15,802 nucleotides of DNA. Origin: an uncultured Oscillibacter sp. (lineage in GTDB: Bacteria > Bacillota > Clostridia > Oscillospirales > Oscillospiraceae). The notes under the pieces were generated by a model, which saw only the letters and a list, made by a program, of their open reading frames with translations, made no database searches and was not told where the DNA came from. Made by a program: the position numbers and the translations under genes. Location: positions 1-15,802 of the forward strand of contig CABUDN010000050.1 in NCBI GenBank assembly GCA_902490355.1. The letters are read 5' to 3'. This document shows, one piece after another, positions 1 through 8,900 of the stretch (positions are counted from its first letter, which is position 1; each line of letters opens with the position of its first letter).

Positions 1-1
1 G

Positions 2-130
2 TATTTCAGCGGCGGGTTGATTTTCGTGAGCTTCCTGCTGCTGCCGGTGTTGTTTTTGCTGTGCATCAGCCTGGTGTATGTGGTGGCGGAGGCCATTTGG
101 CGCTTCCGGCAAAAACGTGGGATGTTTTAG
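2..130 (+). CDS. C-terminal end of an unidentified membrane protein (5' cut by window edge)
   Basis: The last 42 residues of a reading frame that enters from the left edge and stops with TAG at 128-130. The visible part is one long hydrophobic stretch of roughly 28 residues (LIFVSFLLLPVLFLLC and onward), followed by a short basic tail ending RFRQKRGMF. This is the pattern of a final transmembrane helix with a positively charged end on the cytoplasmic side. A strong terminator begins 8 bases after the stop, which supports a real gene end. Too little is present to name a family. The frame is clear, the function is unknown. Confidence 0.6.
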   Translation, partial: YFSGGLIFVSFLLLPVLFLLCISLVYVVAEAIWRFRQKRGMF

Positions 131-137
131 TGTGGTT

Positions 138-174
138 CCGGGCCGCGCGATTTGCGCGGCCCGGCTTTTTTTTT
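138..174 (+). terminator. Rho-independent terminator after the membrane protein gene
   Basis: A perfect 11-bp GC-rich stem (138-148 pairs with 154-164) with the 5-base loop GATTT, followed by C and nine T residues (166-174). It ends the upstream gene and insulates ispE from it. Confidence 0.93.
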
Positions 175-185
175 GCGGATTGGTG

Positions 186-194
186 TGGTACACT
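186..194 (+). promoter_or_regulatory. Possible extended -10 promoter for ispE
   Basis: TGG followed by TACACT at 189-194 fits an extended -10 element (TGn plus a 4/6 hexamer). There is no good -35 box, because the terminator T-tract occupies that position. A start near 201 would give a leader of about 26 bases. A promoter is expected here because ispE directly follows a strong terminator. The same TACACT hexamer is used in front of rpmE. Confidence 0.35.
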
Positions 195-226
195 GGAACC
201 GGAATTTGAGGAAGCGGAGGCGGAGT

Positions 227-1120
227 ATGAAACGGAAGGCTCCTTGTAAAATCAATCTGGCCCTGGATATTCTGGGCCGGCGGCCGGACGGGTACCACGA
301 AATGGACATGATTATGCAGACAGTGTCCCTGTGGGACTGTGTGAGTGTCTGCCCGGCTCCGGCGGGATTTGCCATTCACACCGGCGGGGATCTGATCCCG
401 GCGGGGAAGAAGAGCCTGGAGCAGCGGGCATCGGAGGCCTTTTTTGCCCATGTGGGCCGTGAGATGCCGGGGCTTTGCGTGGAGCTGGAAAAGCATACCC
501 CGGCCTATGCGGGCCTTGGCGGCGGCAGTGCGGACGTGGCGGCACTGCTGCGGATTCTGCGGGACACGTATGCGCCGGACCTGAGTGATGAGACCCTGGA
601 GGCCATTGGACTGGAGATCGGCAGCGATATGCCCTTTTGCGTCCGGGGCGGGACGGCGCTGGCTCAGGGCCGGGGAGAGTGGCTGACGGATCTGCCGCCC
701 CTGCCGCCGTGCTGGATTGTGCTGTGCAAGCCGTCCTTCGGCATTCCCACGCCGGAGCTGTTTGCCCTAGTGGATGAGCGGTCGCTCACCCGGCGGCCAG
801 ATCTTGCCGGGATGCGGGCGGCCCTGGAGCGGGGAGACCTGGAGGGGGTGGCGGCCCGGCTGGGCAATGTCTTTGAGCAGGTGCTGCCTCCGGATTATCA
901 GGAGGTGTTTGCCATCCGGGACCGGATGCGGGAGGAAGGCGCCCTCAATGCCGCCATGAGCGGCTCGGGCCCCACGGTGTTCGGGCTGTTCCGGGAGGAG
1001 GAGACGGCCCGGCAGGCGGCCCGGACGCTGGAGCGGACCTGGCCGGAGACCTTTGTTGCACAGCCGGTTGGAAAGCTCTCGGACCAGAAAGATTTGGAAA
1101 TTTTTTCTGAATCGGTATAA
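227..1120 (+). CDS. ispE: 4-diphosphocytidyl-2-C-methyl-D-erythritol kinase (IspE)
   Basis: IspE phosphorylates CDP-methylerythritol with ATP in the non-mevalonate (MEP) route to isoprenoid precursors; it is a cytoplasmic GHMP-family kinase. The 297-residue protein shows the family landmarks: KINLALDILGRRPDGYHE near the N-terminus with the conserved Lys8, the glycine-rich ATP loop PAYAGLGGGSAD (residues 92-103), Asp134 in GSDMPF at the catalytic aspartate position, and the third GHMP motif MSGSGPT (244-250). The length is close to the usual 280-300. The ATG at 227 was chosen because GGAGG (217-221) sits just upstream and conserved residues begin at once; an in-frame ATG at 152 lies within the terminator. 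The last ~15 codons are AT-richer and overlap a possible promoter for spoIIR. IspE next to spoIIR may be transcribed partly as one unit. Confidence 0.96.
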   Translation: MKRKAPCKINLALDILGRRPDGYHEMDMIMQTVSLWDCVSVCPAPAGFAIHTGGDLIPAGKKSLEQRASEAFFAHVGREMPGLCVELEKHTPAYAGLGGGSADVAALLRILRDTYAPDLSDETLEAIGLEIGSDMPFCVRGGTALAQGRGEWLTDLPPLPPCWIVLCKPSFGIPTPELFALVDERSLTRRPDLAGMRAALERGDLEGVAARLGNVFEQVLPPDYQEVFAIRDRMREEGALNAAMSGSGPTVFGLFREEETARQAARTLERTWPETFVAQPVGKLSDQKDLEIFSESV

Positions 1121-1121
1121 T
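1094..1121 (+). promoter_or_regulatory. Possible promoter for spoIIR within the end of ispE
   Basis: TTGGAA (1094-1099), a 16-base spacer and a perfect TATAAT (1116-1121) resemble a vegetative sigma-A promoter, overlapping the last ispE codons and its stop. The predicted start near 1128 lies about 50 bases before the spoIIR ATG. In Bacillus subtilis spoIIR is under sigma-F. A GTATA at 1115-1119 with GTCCATGAT 15 bases on (1135-1143) is a partial sigma-F-like match over the same bases. The sequence alone does not tell which, if either, is used. Confidence 0.4.
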
Positions 1122-1177
1122 TTTCCGTCAATTCGTCCATGATGCAGGCAAAGACCTGTACGAAAGGGACGAGACAT

Positions 1178-1810
1178 ATGGAAAAACTGAAACGGACTTC
1201 CCGCCATCTCAAGCGGGTGGAGATTGTGCTGATGGTGGCGGCGGCTCTGTTTTTGATGAGCGGGGCCCTGGCTCTGCAGACCCAGGATCAGCTGGCCGAC
1301 AAGGTGGTGCGGCTGCATGTGCTGGCCAACTCCGACTCGGAAGAGGACCAGGCCCTCAAGCTCCGGGTCCGGGACCGGGTGCTGGAACGGGCCACGGAGC
1401 TGCTGGAGCAGTCGGAGAACCGCCAGGAGGCCGAGGCATTGCTGCGGGGCAACCTGCTGGAGCTGGAAGCGCTGGCGGCGGAGGAGATTGCCGCGGCGGG
1501 CTATGACTATCCGGTAACCGCCCAGCTGACCGATACCAATTTCCCCACCCGGGAGTATGACGGGTTTACCCTGCCGGCAGGGGAATATCTGGCACTGCGG
1601 ATTGTGATTGGTGAGGGCGCGGGGCAAAACTGGTGGTGTGTGGTATTTCCGCCCCTTTGCACCACCGCGTCGGCGGATGTTCCCGCCTCTGCACTGGCGG
1701 CGGGGCTGACGGAGGAGGATGTGAACCTCATCACGGAGGAGCCGGGTTATGTGCTGAAATTCAAGACGGTGGAGCTCTGGGAGCGCCTGCGGGCGGCTCT
1801 GGAGGGCTGA
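1178..1810 (+). CDS. spoIIR: Stage II sporulation protein R (SpoIIR)
   Basis: In sporulating Firmicutes SpoIIR is made in the forespore and secreted into the space between the two cells. There it triggers SpoIIGA in the mother cell to cut pro-sigma-E into its active form. The 210-residue protein has a basic N-terminus, a hydrophobic helix at about residues 14-33 that would serve as signal or anchor, then the family hallmark RLHVLANSDS (45-54) followed by EEDQALKLRVRD. The size is close to B. subtilis SpoIIR. The ATG at 1178 was chosen because AAAGGGA lies about 9 bases upstream; the in-frame ATG at 1139 has no ribosome binding site. The gene lies 57 bases after ispE and ends 10 bases before a strong hairpin. 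It indicates that the organism descends from, and probably is, an endospore former. Confidence 0.93.
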   Translation: MEKLKRTSRHLKRVEIVLMVAAALFLMSGALALQTQDQLADKVVRLHVLANSDSEEDQALKLRVRDRVLERATELLEQSENRQEAEALLRGNLLELEALAAEEIAAAGYDYPVTAQLTDTNFPTREYDGFTLPAGEYLALRIVIGEGAGQNWWCVVFPPLCTTASADVPASALAAGLTEEDVNLITEEPGYVLKFKTVELWERLRAALEG

Positions 1811-1820
1811 GGACATATAA

Positions 1821-1858
1821 CAAGCGGCGCCGGGCATGTGCCCGGCGCCGCTTGTTTT
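1821..1858 (+). terminator. Terminator between spoIIR and the convergent DUF1643 gene
   Basis: A perfect 15-bp stem (1821-1835 with 1840-1854) and a 4-base loop ATGT, followed by TTTT after the stem's own TTG. It lies between two convergent genes and may stop transcription from both sides. The minus-strand side has only a poor T-tract, so it is better as the spoIIR terminator. Confidence 0.8.
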
Positions 1859-1887
1859 CGTATGGGGAGCAGAATACTGTTTCGGAT

Positions 1888-2502
1888 TTATGCCCGGGCA
1901 TCCAGATAGGCCTGGATGTCAAAGGGCAGCAGGGCGGTGTCCCGCCGCAGATACAGGGGGTGGTGGGGATGGCCGGATTTGAGGGGCGGTCCGGCGGTAA
2001 ACCACTGGGCGCCGGCAGCCTGGGCGTCGGCGGCAAAATCCCGGACGCAGTCCATAAGATAGTCCCGCTTTTCGATGATGTTGCCCCAGGCGGCCCAGAC
2101 GGCAGGCTGGGGGGACAGGGAGAGCAGGTAGCGGAAGGCCTTGCGGTTTTCCGCGTGAAGGACGGGATTGTATGTCCGCTCCATGTCGTCGGGGCGGGTG
2201 GCGCGCTGGGCGTAGACGTTGAACATCAAAAAGCTGTCGTACCCGCCGGAGTGGGCAATGCGTTCCACAGACTGAAGCGTGGGATCCAGGGCATCGGGTG
2301 CGGCGGTGGAGGGATTGATCCCCACGCAGATCAGCGGCCGGGCACCCCGGGTGCCCAGAATGTACCGGTATTCGGAGTAAGTATTGGGGACATAGAGCCA
2401 CCGGGCCACATCGTAATCCGGAGAGGGCCGCAGGGCATCCGCCAGAGCGGCGTCAAAGGGAAGAAGCGTAAGGGAATCGGTAGGTCCTTGGGGAATGTGC
2501 AT
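1888..2502 (-). CDS. DUF1643 domain-containing protein, function unknown
   Basis: A 204-residue, apparently soluble protein that I assign to the DUF1643 family from its conserved core: ICVGINPSTA (residues 58-67), LDPTLQSVERIA (72-83) and GYDSFLMFNVYAQRAT (87-102), then an AAWGN segment. No signal peptide or membrane segment is seen. The family is found across bacteria and some phages and has no established biochemical role that I know of. The NPS and AWG segments recall nucleotide or base-binding folds such as uracil-DNA glycosylases, but that is only a resemblance. The start is well supported: AGGAGG lies 7 bases before the ATG and a good promoter precedes it. The gene is transcribed divergently from addB, sharing a 135-base intergenic region, and converges on spoIIR. 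Confidence 0.88.
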   Translation of the reverse strand: MHIPQGPTDSLTLLPFDAALADALRPSPDYDVARWLYVPNTYSEYRYILGTRGARPLICVGINPSTAAPDALDPTLQSVERIAHSGGYDSFLMFNVYAQRATRPDDMERTYNPVLHAENRKAFRYLLSLSPQPAVWAAWGNIIEKRDYLMDCVRDFAADAQAAGAQWFTAGPPLKSGHPHHPLYLRRDTALLPFDIQAYLDARA

Positions 2503-2534
2503 GGTGAGGCCTCCTGTTTTTCGGCATTTTTTTC

Positions 2535-2563
2535 AGGATAGCACAGCCGCCGGGAAAAGGCAA
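2535..2563 (-). promoter_or_regulatory. Promoter of the DUF1643 gene
   Basis: On the minus strand TTGCCT (2563-2558), a 17-base spacer and TATCCT (2540-2535), preceded by TG one base upstream to make an extended -10. The predicted leader is short, about 25-30 bases, and contains the AGGAGG ribosome binding site. Confidence 0.6.
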
Positions 2564-2589
2564 CGGGGCTGTTCAGAAGACGGAAACTG

Positions 2590-2598
2590 TGGTATTCT
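2590..2598 (+). promoter_or_regulatory. Possible extended -10 promoter for addB-addA
   Basis: TGG followed by TATTCT (2593-2598) fits an extended -10. No convincing -35 is seen at 16-18 bases. A start near 2605 would leave a leader of about 33 bases that includes the GGAGAAGGAGG ribosome binding site. It is the best candidate in the divergent intergenic region. Confidence 0.4.
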
Positions 2599-2637
2599 GA
2601 TAGACAATGAACGATTCCGAGGAGAAGGAGGGCCGCC

Positions 2638-5600
2638 ATGCTGACGATTTTGATGGGCCGGGCCAAGACGGGAAAATCAGACCGCATCCTGGAGACCATT
2701 GCCGCTCTGGGGGATGAGAGCCAGCAGATTTTGCTGGTGCCGGAACATGCCTCCCACCAGGCGGAGGTGGACTTGTGCCGGATATGCGGCCCCACGGCCA
2801 GCCGCCATGCGGAGGTACTGAGCTTCCGGCGGCTCAGTGACCGGGTGCTGGGTTTGACCGGGGGACTTTCCCAGGTGGCACTGGACCCCGGCGGGAAGCT
2901 GCTGACGCTGCAAAAGGCCTTGCTGGAAGTGGCGCCGGAGCTGACGGTATACCGGCGGCCGTCCCAGAAGGCGGCGTTTTTGCAGCAGATGCTGGACTTG
3001 TTTGACGAGCTGCGCTGCTATGAGGTGACGCCCCGGACCCTCTATGACGCTGCGGAGGAAATGGAGGGCGCCACCCGGAACAAGCTCCGGGATCTGAGCT
3101 TGCTCTATGGAGCCTATGAAGCCCGCCTCCGGCGGCCGGGGCTGGACGCACGGGACCGGATGAGCCGTCTGTGCGACAGTCTGGAGCCCTCGGGCTATGC
3201 CGTGGGAAAGGATCTCTTCGTCGACGGGTTTACCTATTTCAACGCCCAGGAACGGCGGGTGCTGGAGATCTTGCTGCGCCAGAGCCGCTCCGTGACGGTG
3301 ACGCTGCTGGGAGAGCCGGACAGCCGGGAGGAGATCTTCCAGTCGGCTCTGCGGGCCATGGGACAGCTGTGCCGTTTGGCCGAGCAGGCGGGAAAGCCCG
3401 TGCGGGTGGAGACGCTGCACCGTGAGGATGCTTCCGCCCTGGGGCATCTGGAGCGGCACTTTTTCGGCAAGAGCATTCCCTACGACGGCCCGGCGGAGTG
3501 CATCCGGGTGCGGGAGGCGGACAACGTCTTTTCCGAGGTGGAGCAGACCGCGGCGGATATCCGCCGCCTGTTGGCGGCGGGAGCGTGCCGCTGCCGGGAT
3601 ATCACTGTGACCGCCCGGAACCTGGAGGAGTACGCTGGGGTCATTGAGGCGGTGTTTGAGCGCTACGGGATTCCGTTTTACCTCAGCCGCCGCAGCGACA
3701 TTCTGGAAAAGCCGGTGCTGAGCCTGCTCACCGGGGTGCTCTCCGCCATCGGCAACGGGTATGAGTACGAGGATATGTTCCGCTGGCTGAAAACGGGCCT
3801 GGCCGGGATCACGCCGGAGGAGTGCGACCTGCTGGAAAACTACGTGCTCAAGTGGCAGATCCACGGCTCCATGTGGCTGCGGGATGTGGACTGGGTGGAA
3901 AATCCCGACGGCTACGGCGCGCCCTGGACCCAGGCCCGTCAGGAGCGGCTGGATGCGGTCAACGCTCTGCGCCGTCGGATCGCCGTCCCGCTGGGACAGC
4001 TGGCCGAAGGCCTGAAATCCGGAAAAACCGCAGGGGAGAAAGTGGATGCGCTTTACAGCTTTATGGAGGGCCTCTCTCTCCAGGATGCTCTGGAGGCCCA
4101 GATGCACGCCCAGGCGGAGGCGGGACGGCTCCAGGATGCCGAGGAGACGGCCCAGCTGTGGGAGATTTTGTGCGGGGTACTGGATCAGTTCGTGGAGATC
4201 CTGGGCCCGGAGCCCATGGACCTGGACGAGTTTACCCGGCTGTTCCGCCAGATTTTGACCCAGTACAGTGTGGGCACCATCCCGGTGGCCTTGGATCAGG
4301 TGTCCGTCAGTGAGATTACCCGCAACGACCGGCACACGGACCGGTACCTGTTCTTGCTGGGGGCCAATGACCATGTCCTGCCGGACCCGGGTCAGAGCGG
4401 CGGCATCCTCAATGACGACGACCGGGATGAGTTGGCCCAGCGTGGGGTGGAGCTGGCTCCCACGGGCATGGAGCGTATGGGACTGGAATTGCAGAATCTC
4501 TACGCCGCCTTGGCCCGGCCTACCTGCGGTTTGACGGTGAGCTATCCGGTGACAGACGTCACCGGCGCGCAGCTGCGCCCGGCCTTCGTCATCGACCGGC
4601 TGTGCAATCTGTTTCCATCGCTTCACATTGAAAAAGAAAGAAATGACAAGGAATATCGCTTAACAGCAATTCAGCCTGCCTTGGAGATGGCGGGTCAGGC
4701 TCCGGGCGGAGAGCTCTGGCAGCGCCTGGCGTCGGATGGGCAGTTTTCCGCCGCTTTGAGCGCCATGGACCGGGCACGGACGCTGAAGCGGGGCGCGCTG
4801 TCCCGGGCGGCGGTGCGGGCTTTGTACGGGGAGAAGATCACCATGTCTGCCTCCCGGCTGGAGCGGCTGCGCAGCTGCCACTTTGCCTATTTCATGGAGT
4901 ACGGCCTGCGGGCCAGGCCCCGGGAAGCGGCGGCCTTTGACGCGCCCCAGATCGGCACCTTCCTCCACTACCTTCTGGAGCATGTCACCCGGGATGTGCT
5001 GCAGCAGGGCGGCTTTGCCGCGGTGGAGGAGGAGACTCTCCACGCCCTGGTGCGCCGGTACATCCAGGAGTATGTGGAGCGGGAGCTGCACAACTTCCGG
5101 GACCGCAACGCCCGGTTCCGCTATCTTTTCGCCCGGCTGCGCCGGACGGCCTATGCCGTCATCGACGAGGTGGCCCGGGAGCTGCGCCATTCGGATTTCG
5201 TGCCCCTGGCCTTTGAGCTCTCCTTCGGCGACGGGGGAGACCTGCCGTCGGTGGTGATCTCGGAGCCCGACGGCGAGCTGCGCCTGGGCGGTAAGGTGGA
5301 CCGGGTGGACGGCTGGGTCCGGGACGGCAAATTGTACCTCCGGGTGGTGGACTACAAGTCCGGCCGGAAGGCCTTCGACCTCTCGGCGGTGAAGATAGGC
5401 CTGGATATCCAGATGCTGCTTTATCTCTTCACTCTGCAAAAGGAGGGACAGGCCTACTTCCACCGTCCGGTGGAACCGGCAGGAGTGCTGTACCTGCCTG
5501 CCCGGGATGAGATTTTGACGGCGGAGCGCAGCGTCACGCCGGAGGAGCTGACCCGGCGGCGGGAGAAGGAACTGCGCCGCAGCGGCCTGGTTTTGGCGGA

Positions 5601-5946
5601 GCCGGAGGTGCTCCAGGCCATGGAACATGAGTCCTTGACGGAGCCCCACTATCTGCCGGTGCGGGTGGGCCGGGACGGGAGTCTTTCCGGCAGCGTTGCC
5701 TCGGCGGCTCAGCTGGGGCGGCTGGGGAACTATCTGGACCGGCTGCTCCGGGAGATCGCCCAGGAGGTCCGGGAGGGCAACATCGACGCCGATCCCTGCT
5801 GCCACAGCGAGGACGACAGCTACTGTCAGTACTGCGACTGGGCAGGGGCCTGCCATTTCCAGGACGGCCGGGACGGCGACCATCTGCACTACATTCTGCC
5901 GGTGAAGGCGGAGGAATTCTGGAAGTCTTTGGAGGAGGAGTCCTGA
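2638..5946 (+). CDS. addB: AddB, ATP-dependent helicase/nuclease subunit B
   Basis: AddB and AddA form the Firmicutes counterpart of RecBCD: they resect double-strand DNA ends for recombination and degrade foreign linear DNA. AddB contributes one nuclease domain and recognition of the Chi-type regulatory sequence. The 1102-residue protein begins with a Walker A motif, GRAKTGKS (residues 7-14). The C-terminal RecB-type nuclease shows Asp888 in GKVDRVDG and D905-Y-K907 in VVDYKSG. Four cysteines for an iron-sulfur cluster are all present: Cys747, then Cys1063-X2-Cys1066-X5-Cys1072, with the same last-three spacing as in B. subtilis AddB. The ATG follows GGAGAAGGAGG. AddA starts one base after the stop, so the two are co-transcribed and probably translationally coupled. 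A short AT-rich, lysine/glutamate-rich patch lies at about 4614-4680. Confidence 0.96.
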   Translation: MLTILMGRAKTGKSDRILETIAALGDESQQILLVPEHASHQAEVDLCRICGPTASRHAEVLSFRRLSDRVLGLTGGLSQVALDPGGKLLTLQKALLEVAPELTVYRRPSQKAAFLQQMLDLFDELRCYEVTPRTLYDAAEEMEGATRNKLRDLSLLYGAYEARLRRPGLDARDRMSRLCDSLEPSGYAVGKDLFVDGFTYFNAQERRVLEILLRQSRSVTVTLLGEPDSREEIFQSALRAMGQLCRLAEQAGKPVRVETLHREDASALGHLERHFFGKSIPYDGPAECIRVREADNVFSEVEQTAADIRRLLAAGACRCRDITVTARNLEEYAGVIEAVFERYGIPFYLSRRSDILEKPVLSLLTGVLSAIGNGYEYEDMFRWLKTGLAGITPEECDLLENYVLKWQIHGSMWLRDVDWVENPDGYGAPWTQARQERLDAVNALRRRIAVPLGQLAEGLKSGKTAGEKVDALYSFMEGLSLQDALEAQMHAQAEAGRLQDAEETAQLWEILCGVLDQFVEILGPEPMDLDEFTRLFRQILTQYSVGTIPVALDQVSVSEITRNDRHTDRYLFLLGANDHVLPDPGQSGGILNDDDRDELAQRGVELAPTGMERMGLELQNLYAALARPTCGLTVSYPVTDVTGAQLRPAFVIDRLCNLFPSLHIEKERNDKEYRLTAIQPALEMAGQAPGGELWQRLASDGQFSAALSAMDRARTLKRGALSRAAVRALYGEKITMSASRLERLRSCHFAYFMEYGLRARPREAAAFDAPQIGTFLHYLLEHVTRDVLQQGGFAAVEEETLHALVRRYIQEYVERELHNFRDRNARFRYLFARLRRTAYAVIDEVARELRHSDFVPLAFELSFGDGGDLPSVVISEPDGELRLGGKVDRVDGWVRDGKLYLRVVDYKSGRKAFDLSAVKIGLDIQMLLYLFTLQKEGQAYFHRPVEPAGVLYLPARDEILTAERSVTPEELTRRREKELRRSGLVLAEPEVLQAMEHESLTEPHYLPVRVGRDGSLSGSVASAAQLGRLGNYLDRLLREIAQEVREGNIDADPCCHSEDDSYCQYCDWAGACHFQDGRDGDHLHYILPVKAEEFWKSLEEES

Positions 5947-5947
5947 T

Positions 5948-8900
5948 ATGGCAAGCTTGACCCTGACGCCCCAGCAGCAGGCCGTGGTGGAGAACCGGGG
6001 CGGGAGCCTGCTGGTCTCCGCCGCCGCGGGCTCCGGCAAGACCAAGGTGCTGGTGGAGCGGCTGTTCCGCTACGTGACCCAGGAGCGGTGCAACGTGGAT
6101 GACTTCCTCATCATTACTTATACCAAAGCCGCCGCGGCGGAGCTGCGGGGCAAGATCGCCGCGGAGCTTTCCAAGCGGCTGGGGGAGGACCCGGGAGACG
6201 CGCATCTGCGCCGGCAGCTGCTGCGGGTCTATCAGGCGGACATCAAGACGGTGGACGCCTTCTGCACGGCGCTGCTGCGGGAGAATACCCACCTGCTGGC
6301 CCGGGAGGGGGAGCGCCACGCCCTGACGCCGGACTTCAAGGTGCTCGATGAGAGCGAGGCGGATCTGCTGCGCCGCCGGGTGCTGGAGCGGACGCTGGAG
6401 ACCTTTTACGAGACGCTGGACCCGGGCAAGGAGCAGCTGGCGGACACGCTGGGCGCCGGACGGGACGACAGCGCCCTGGCGGAGCTGGTGCTGGAGGTCT
6501 ATGAAAAGCTCCAGAGCCACGCGGATCCGGAAGCGTGGCTGGAGCGCAGCGCCGAGAGCTGGAGCGCCCTGAACGGGAGCTTTGACGACACGCCCTATGC
6601 CCCGGCACTGCTGGAGACGGTGCGCCGCCGGGCCCGCCACTGGGCGGCGCTGCTGGCGGACGCGGCGGAGCGTGTGGCGGAGGATGAGGCATTGTCCGCC
6701 GGATACGGAGAGAAGTTCCTCACTGCTGCCGGAGGGTTTGCATCCCTGGGGGAGAGTTCCACCTGGGAGACGGCCCGGCAGCGCTGTGAAGCGGTGACCT
6801 TCCCCCGGCTCACCACACCCCGGGGCCGCAAGGAGGAAACGGCATCCCTCAAGCAGCTCTGGGACAGCTGCAAGGCCGACAAGAAGAAGCTGGACAGCCT
6901 TCTGGAGGTCAGCGGCCAGGAGGCCATGGAGGATCTGCGGGCGGTGGCTCCGGCCATGGAGGCCCTGGTGAATCTGACAGCGGACTTTGCCGAGCGCTAC
7001 CGGGTAGAGAAGCTGCGGCTCAACAGTCTGGACTTTTCCGACCAGGAGCATCTGGCGCTGCGTCTGCTGGTAAAGGAGGACGGCGCACCCACGGAGCTGG
7101 GCGAGCAGGTGGCCGCCCGGTATCAGGAGATTTTGGTGGACGAGTACCAGGACACCAACGAGGTGCAAAACGCCATCTTCCGGGCGGTGTCCAAGGGCGG
7201 GCAGAATATTTTCACCGTCGGCGACGTCAAGCAGAGTATCTACCGCTTCCGCTTGGCAGACCCCACCATCTTCCTGGAGAAGTACCAGCGCTTCCTGCCC
7301 TGGGAGGAGGCGCAGCCGGGGGAGGAGCGCAAGATTCTGCTCTCCAAGAACTTCCGGTCCCGGAAGGAGGTGCTGGACGCGGCCAACTTCATATTCCGCG
7401 GCATCCTTTCCCCGGAAATGGGAGAGATGGCCTACGGGGAGGACGAGGCGCTGCACTTCGGCGCGGAGTACTACCCGCCCCGGGAGGACTGCGCCGTGGA
7501 GTTCCATTTGATCTCCGTGCAGCAGCGGACCCAGGGCGATGATCATCCGGTGAAGAAGCTGACGGCGGAGGCCCGGTTTGTGGCCCGGCGGATCCGGGAG
7601 CTGCTGGATACGGGGTATCCTGTCACCGGCGGGGACGGACAGCTGCGGCCCTGCCGTCCGGAGGACGTCGTGATTTTGATGCGCTCTCCCGGTACCCGGG
7701 CGGCGGCGTATGCCGCGGCTCTCTCGGAGCGGGATGTGCCCTGTTCCTTTGAAGAGAGCGGTGACTTTTTCGAGAGCATGGAGATCTCCGTGCTCATGGC
7801 GCTTCTGGAGCTGGTGGACAATCCCCGGCAGGACGTGCCGCTCATCAGTGTACTGCGCTCGCCGCTGTTCGGCTTCACGCCGGACCGTCTGGCCCAGATC
7901 CGGGCGGCGGCCCCGGCGGGGGAATACTACGACGCGGTGTGCGCCTGCGGGGAAGATGCGGACTGCGCTGCCTTTTTGCAGACCCTTGCCGGGCTCCGGG
8001 CGGCGGCCCGGGACATGAGCCTGCACCGCCTTCTCTGGCACATCTATAATACCCTCAACGTCCTGGGCATTTTCGGCGCCATGGATGAGGGTGCCCAGCG
8101 GCGGGAGAACCTCATCGCCCTGACCCGCCACGCCCAGCGCTTTGAAAGCGGCGGATACCGGGGGGTATTCGCCTTTGTGACCCAGCTGCGGCGGCTGCTG
8201 GAGTCAGGCCAGGCACCCTCCACCAAGGCGTCCGCCGCAGTCAGCGGCGTGCAGCTCATGAGTATCCACAAATCCAAGGGCCTGGAATTCCCCATTGTGA
8301 TTCTGGCGGACCTGGACCATACCTTCTCCCGGCAGGACTTCGACACGCCGGTGCTGGTCCATCCCCGGATGGGTCTGGGGCCCCGGCGGGTGGACCTGGA
8401 GCGGAAGATCCAGTATCCCACCCTGGCCCGCCTGGCCATGGAGGAGACCCTCCGGCGGGAGAATCTGGCCGAGGAGCAGCGGGTGCTGTACGTGGCTATG
8501 ACCCGGCCCAAGGAAAAGCTCATTTTGGTGGATGCCATGTACCACGCCAAAACGCGGCTTTCCCGGCTGGCGGCGGTGGCCCGGTACCCCGTGGCACCGG
8601 AGACCGTAGCCGGGTGCAAGACCTTTGGAGAGTGGCTGCTGCTGCCCCTGCTGTGCCGGGCGGAGTCGGCGCCGCTGTGGGCTCTGGCGGAGCTGACGCC
8701 GGAGCAGGAGCCCCTGGACACGCCGGATCACTGGGAAGTGTCGGTCCACCAGGGGGAGGACTTCCAGCAGCGCCCCCAGCGCCGGACGGCGGTGGAGCAG
8801 GCGGCGGACGGTCCCGCCTTTGACTGGCCGCTTCTGACCTTCCAATATCCCTACCAGAAGGAGACACTGCTGCCGGCCAAGGTGACGGCCACCCAGCTCA

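Noticed and set aside
767..1837. 356-codon minus-strand frame opposite ispE and spoIIR
   Set aside because: Shadow of two well-supported plus-strand genes. It also runs through the spoIIR promoter region and has no plausible start site.
1633..2541. 302-codon plus-strand frame, glycine and valine rich
   Set aside because: It crosses the spoIIR terminator and mirrors the DUF1643 gene, whose motifs and ribosome binding site are clear.
2677..8131. Very long minus-strand reading frames opposite addB and addA (649, 461 and 865 codons)
   Set aside because: They are rich in H, Q, R, L and P with no recognisable motifs, and mirror GC-rich third positions of the two plus-strand genes, whose motifs are complete. 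Such antisense frames are expected in high-GC coding DNA.
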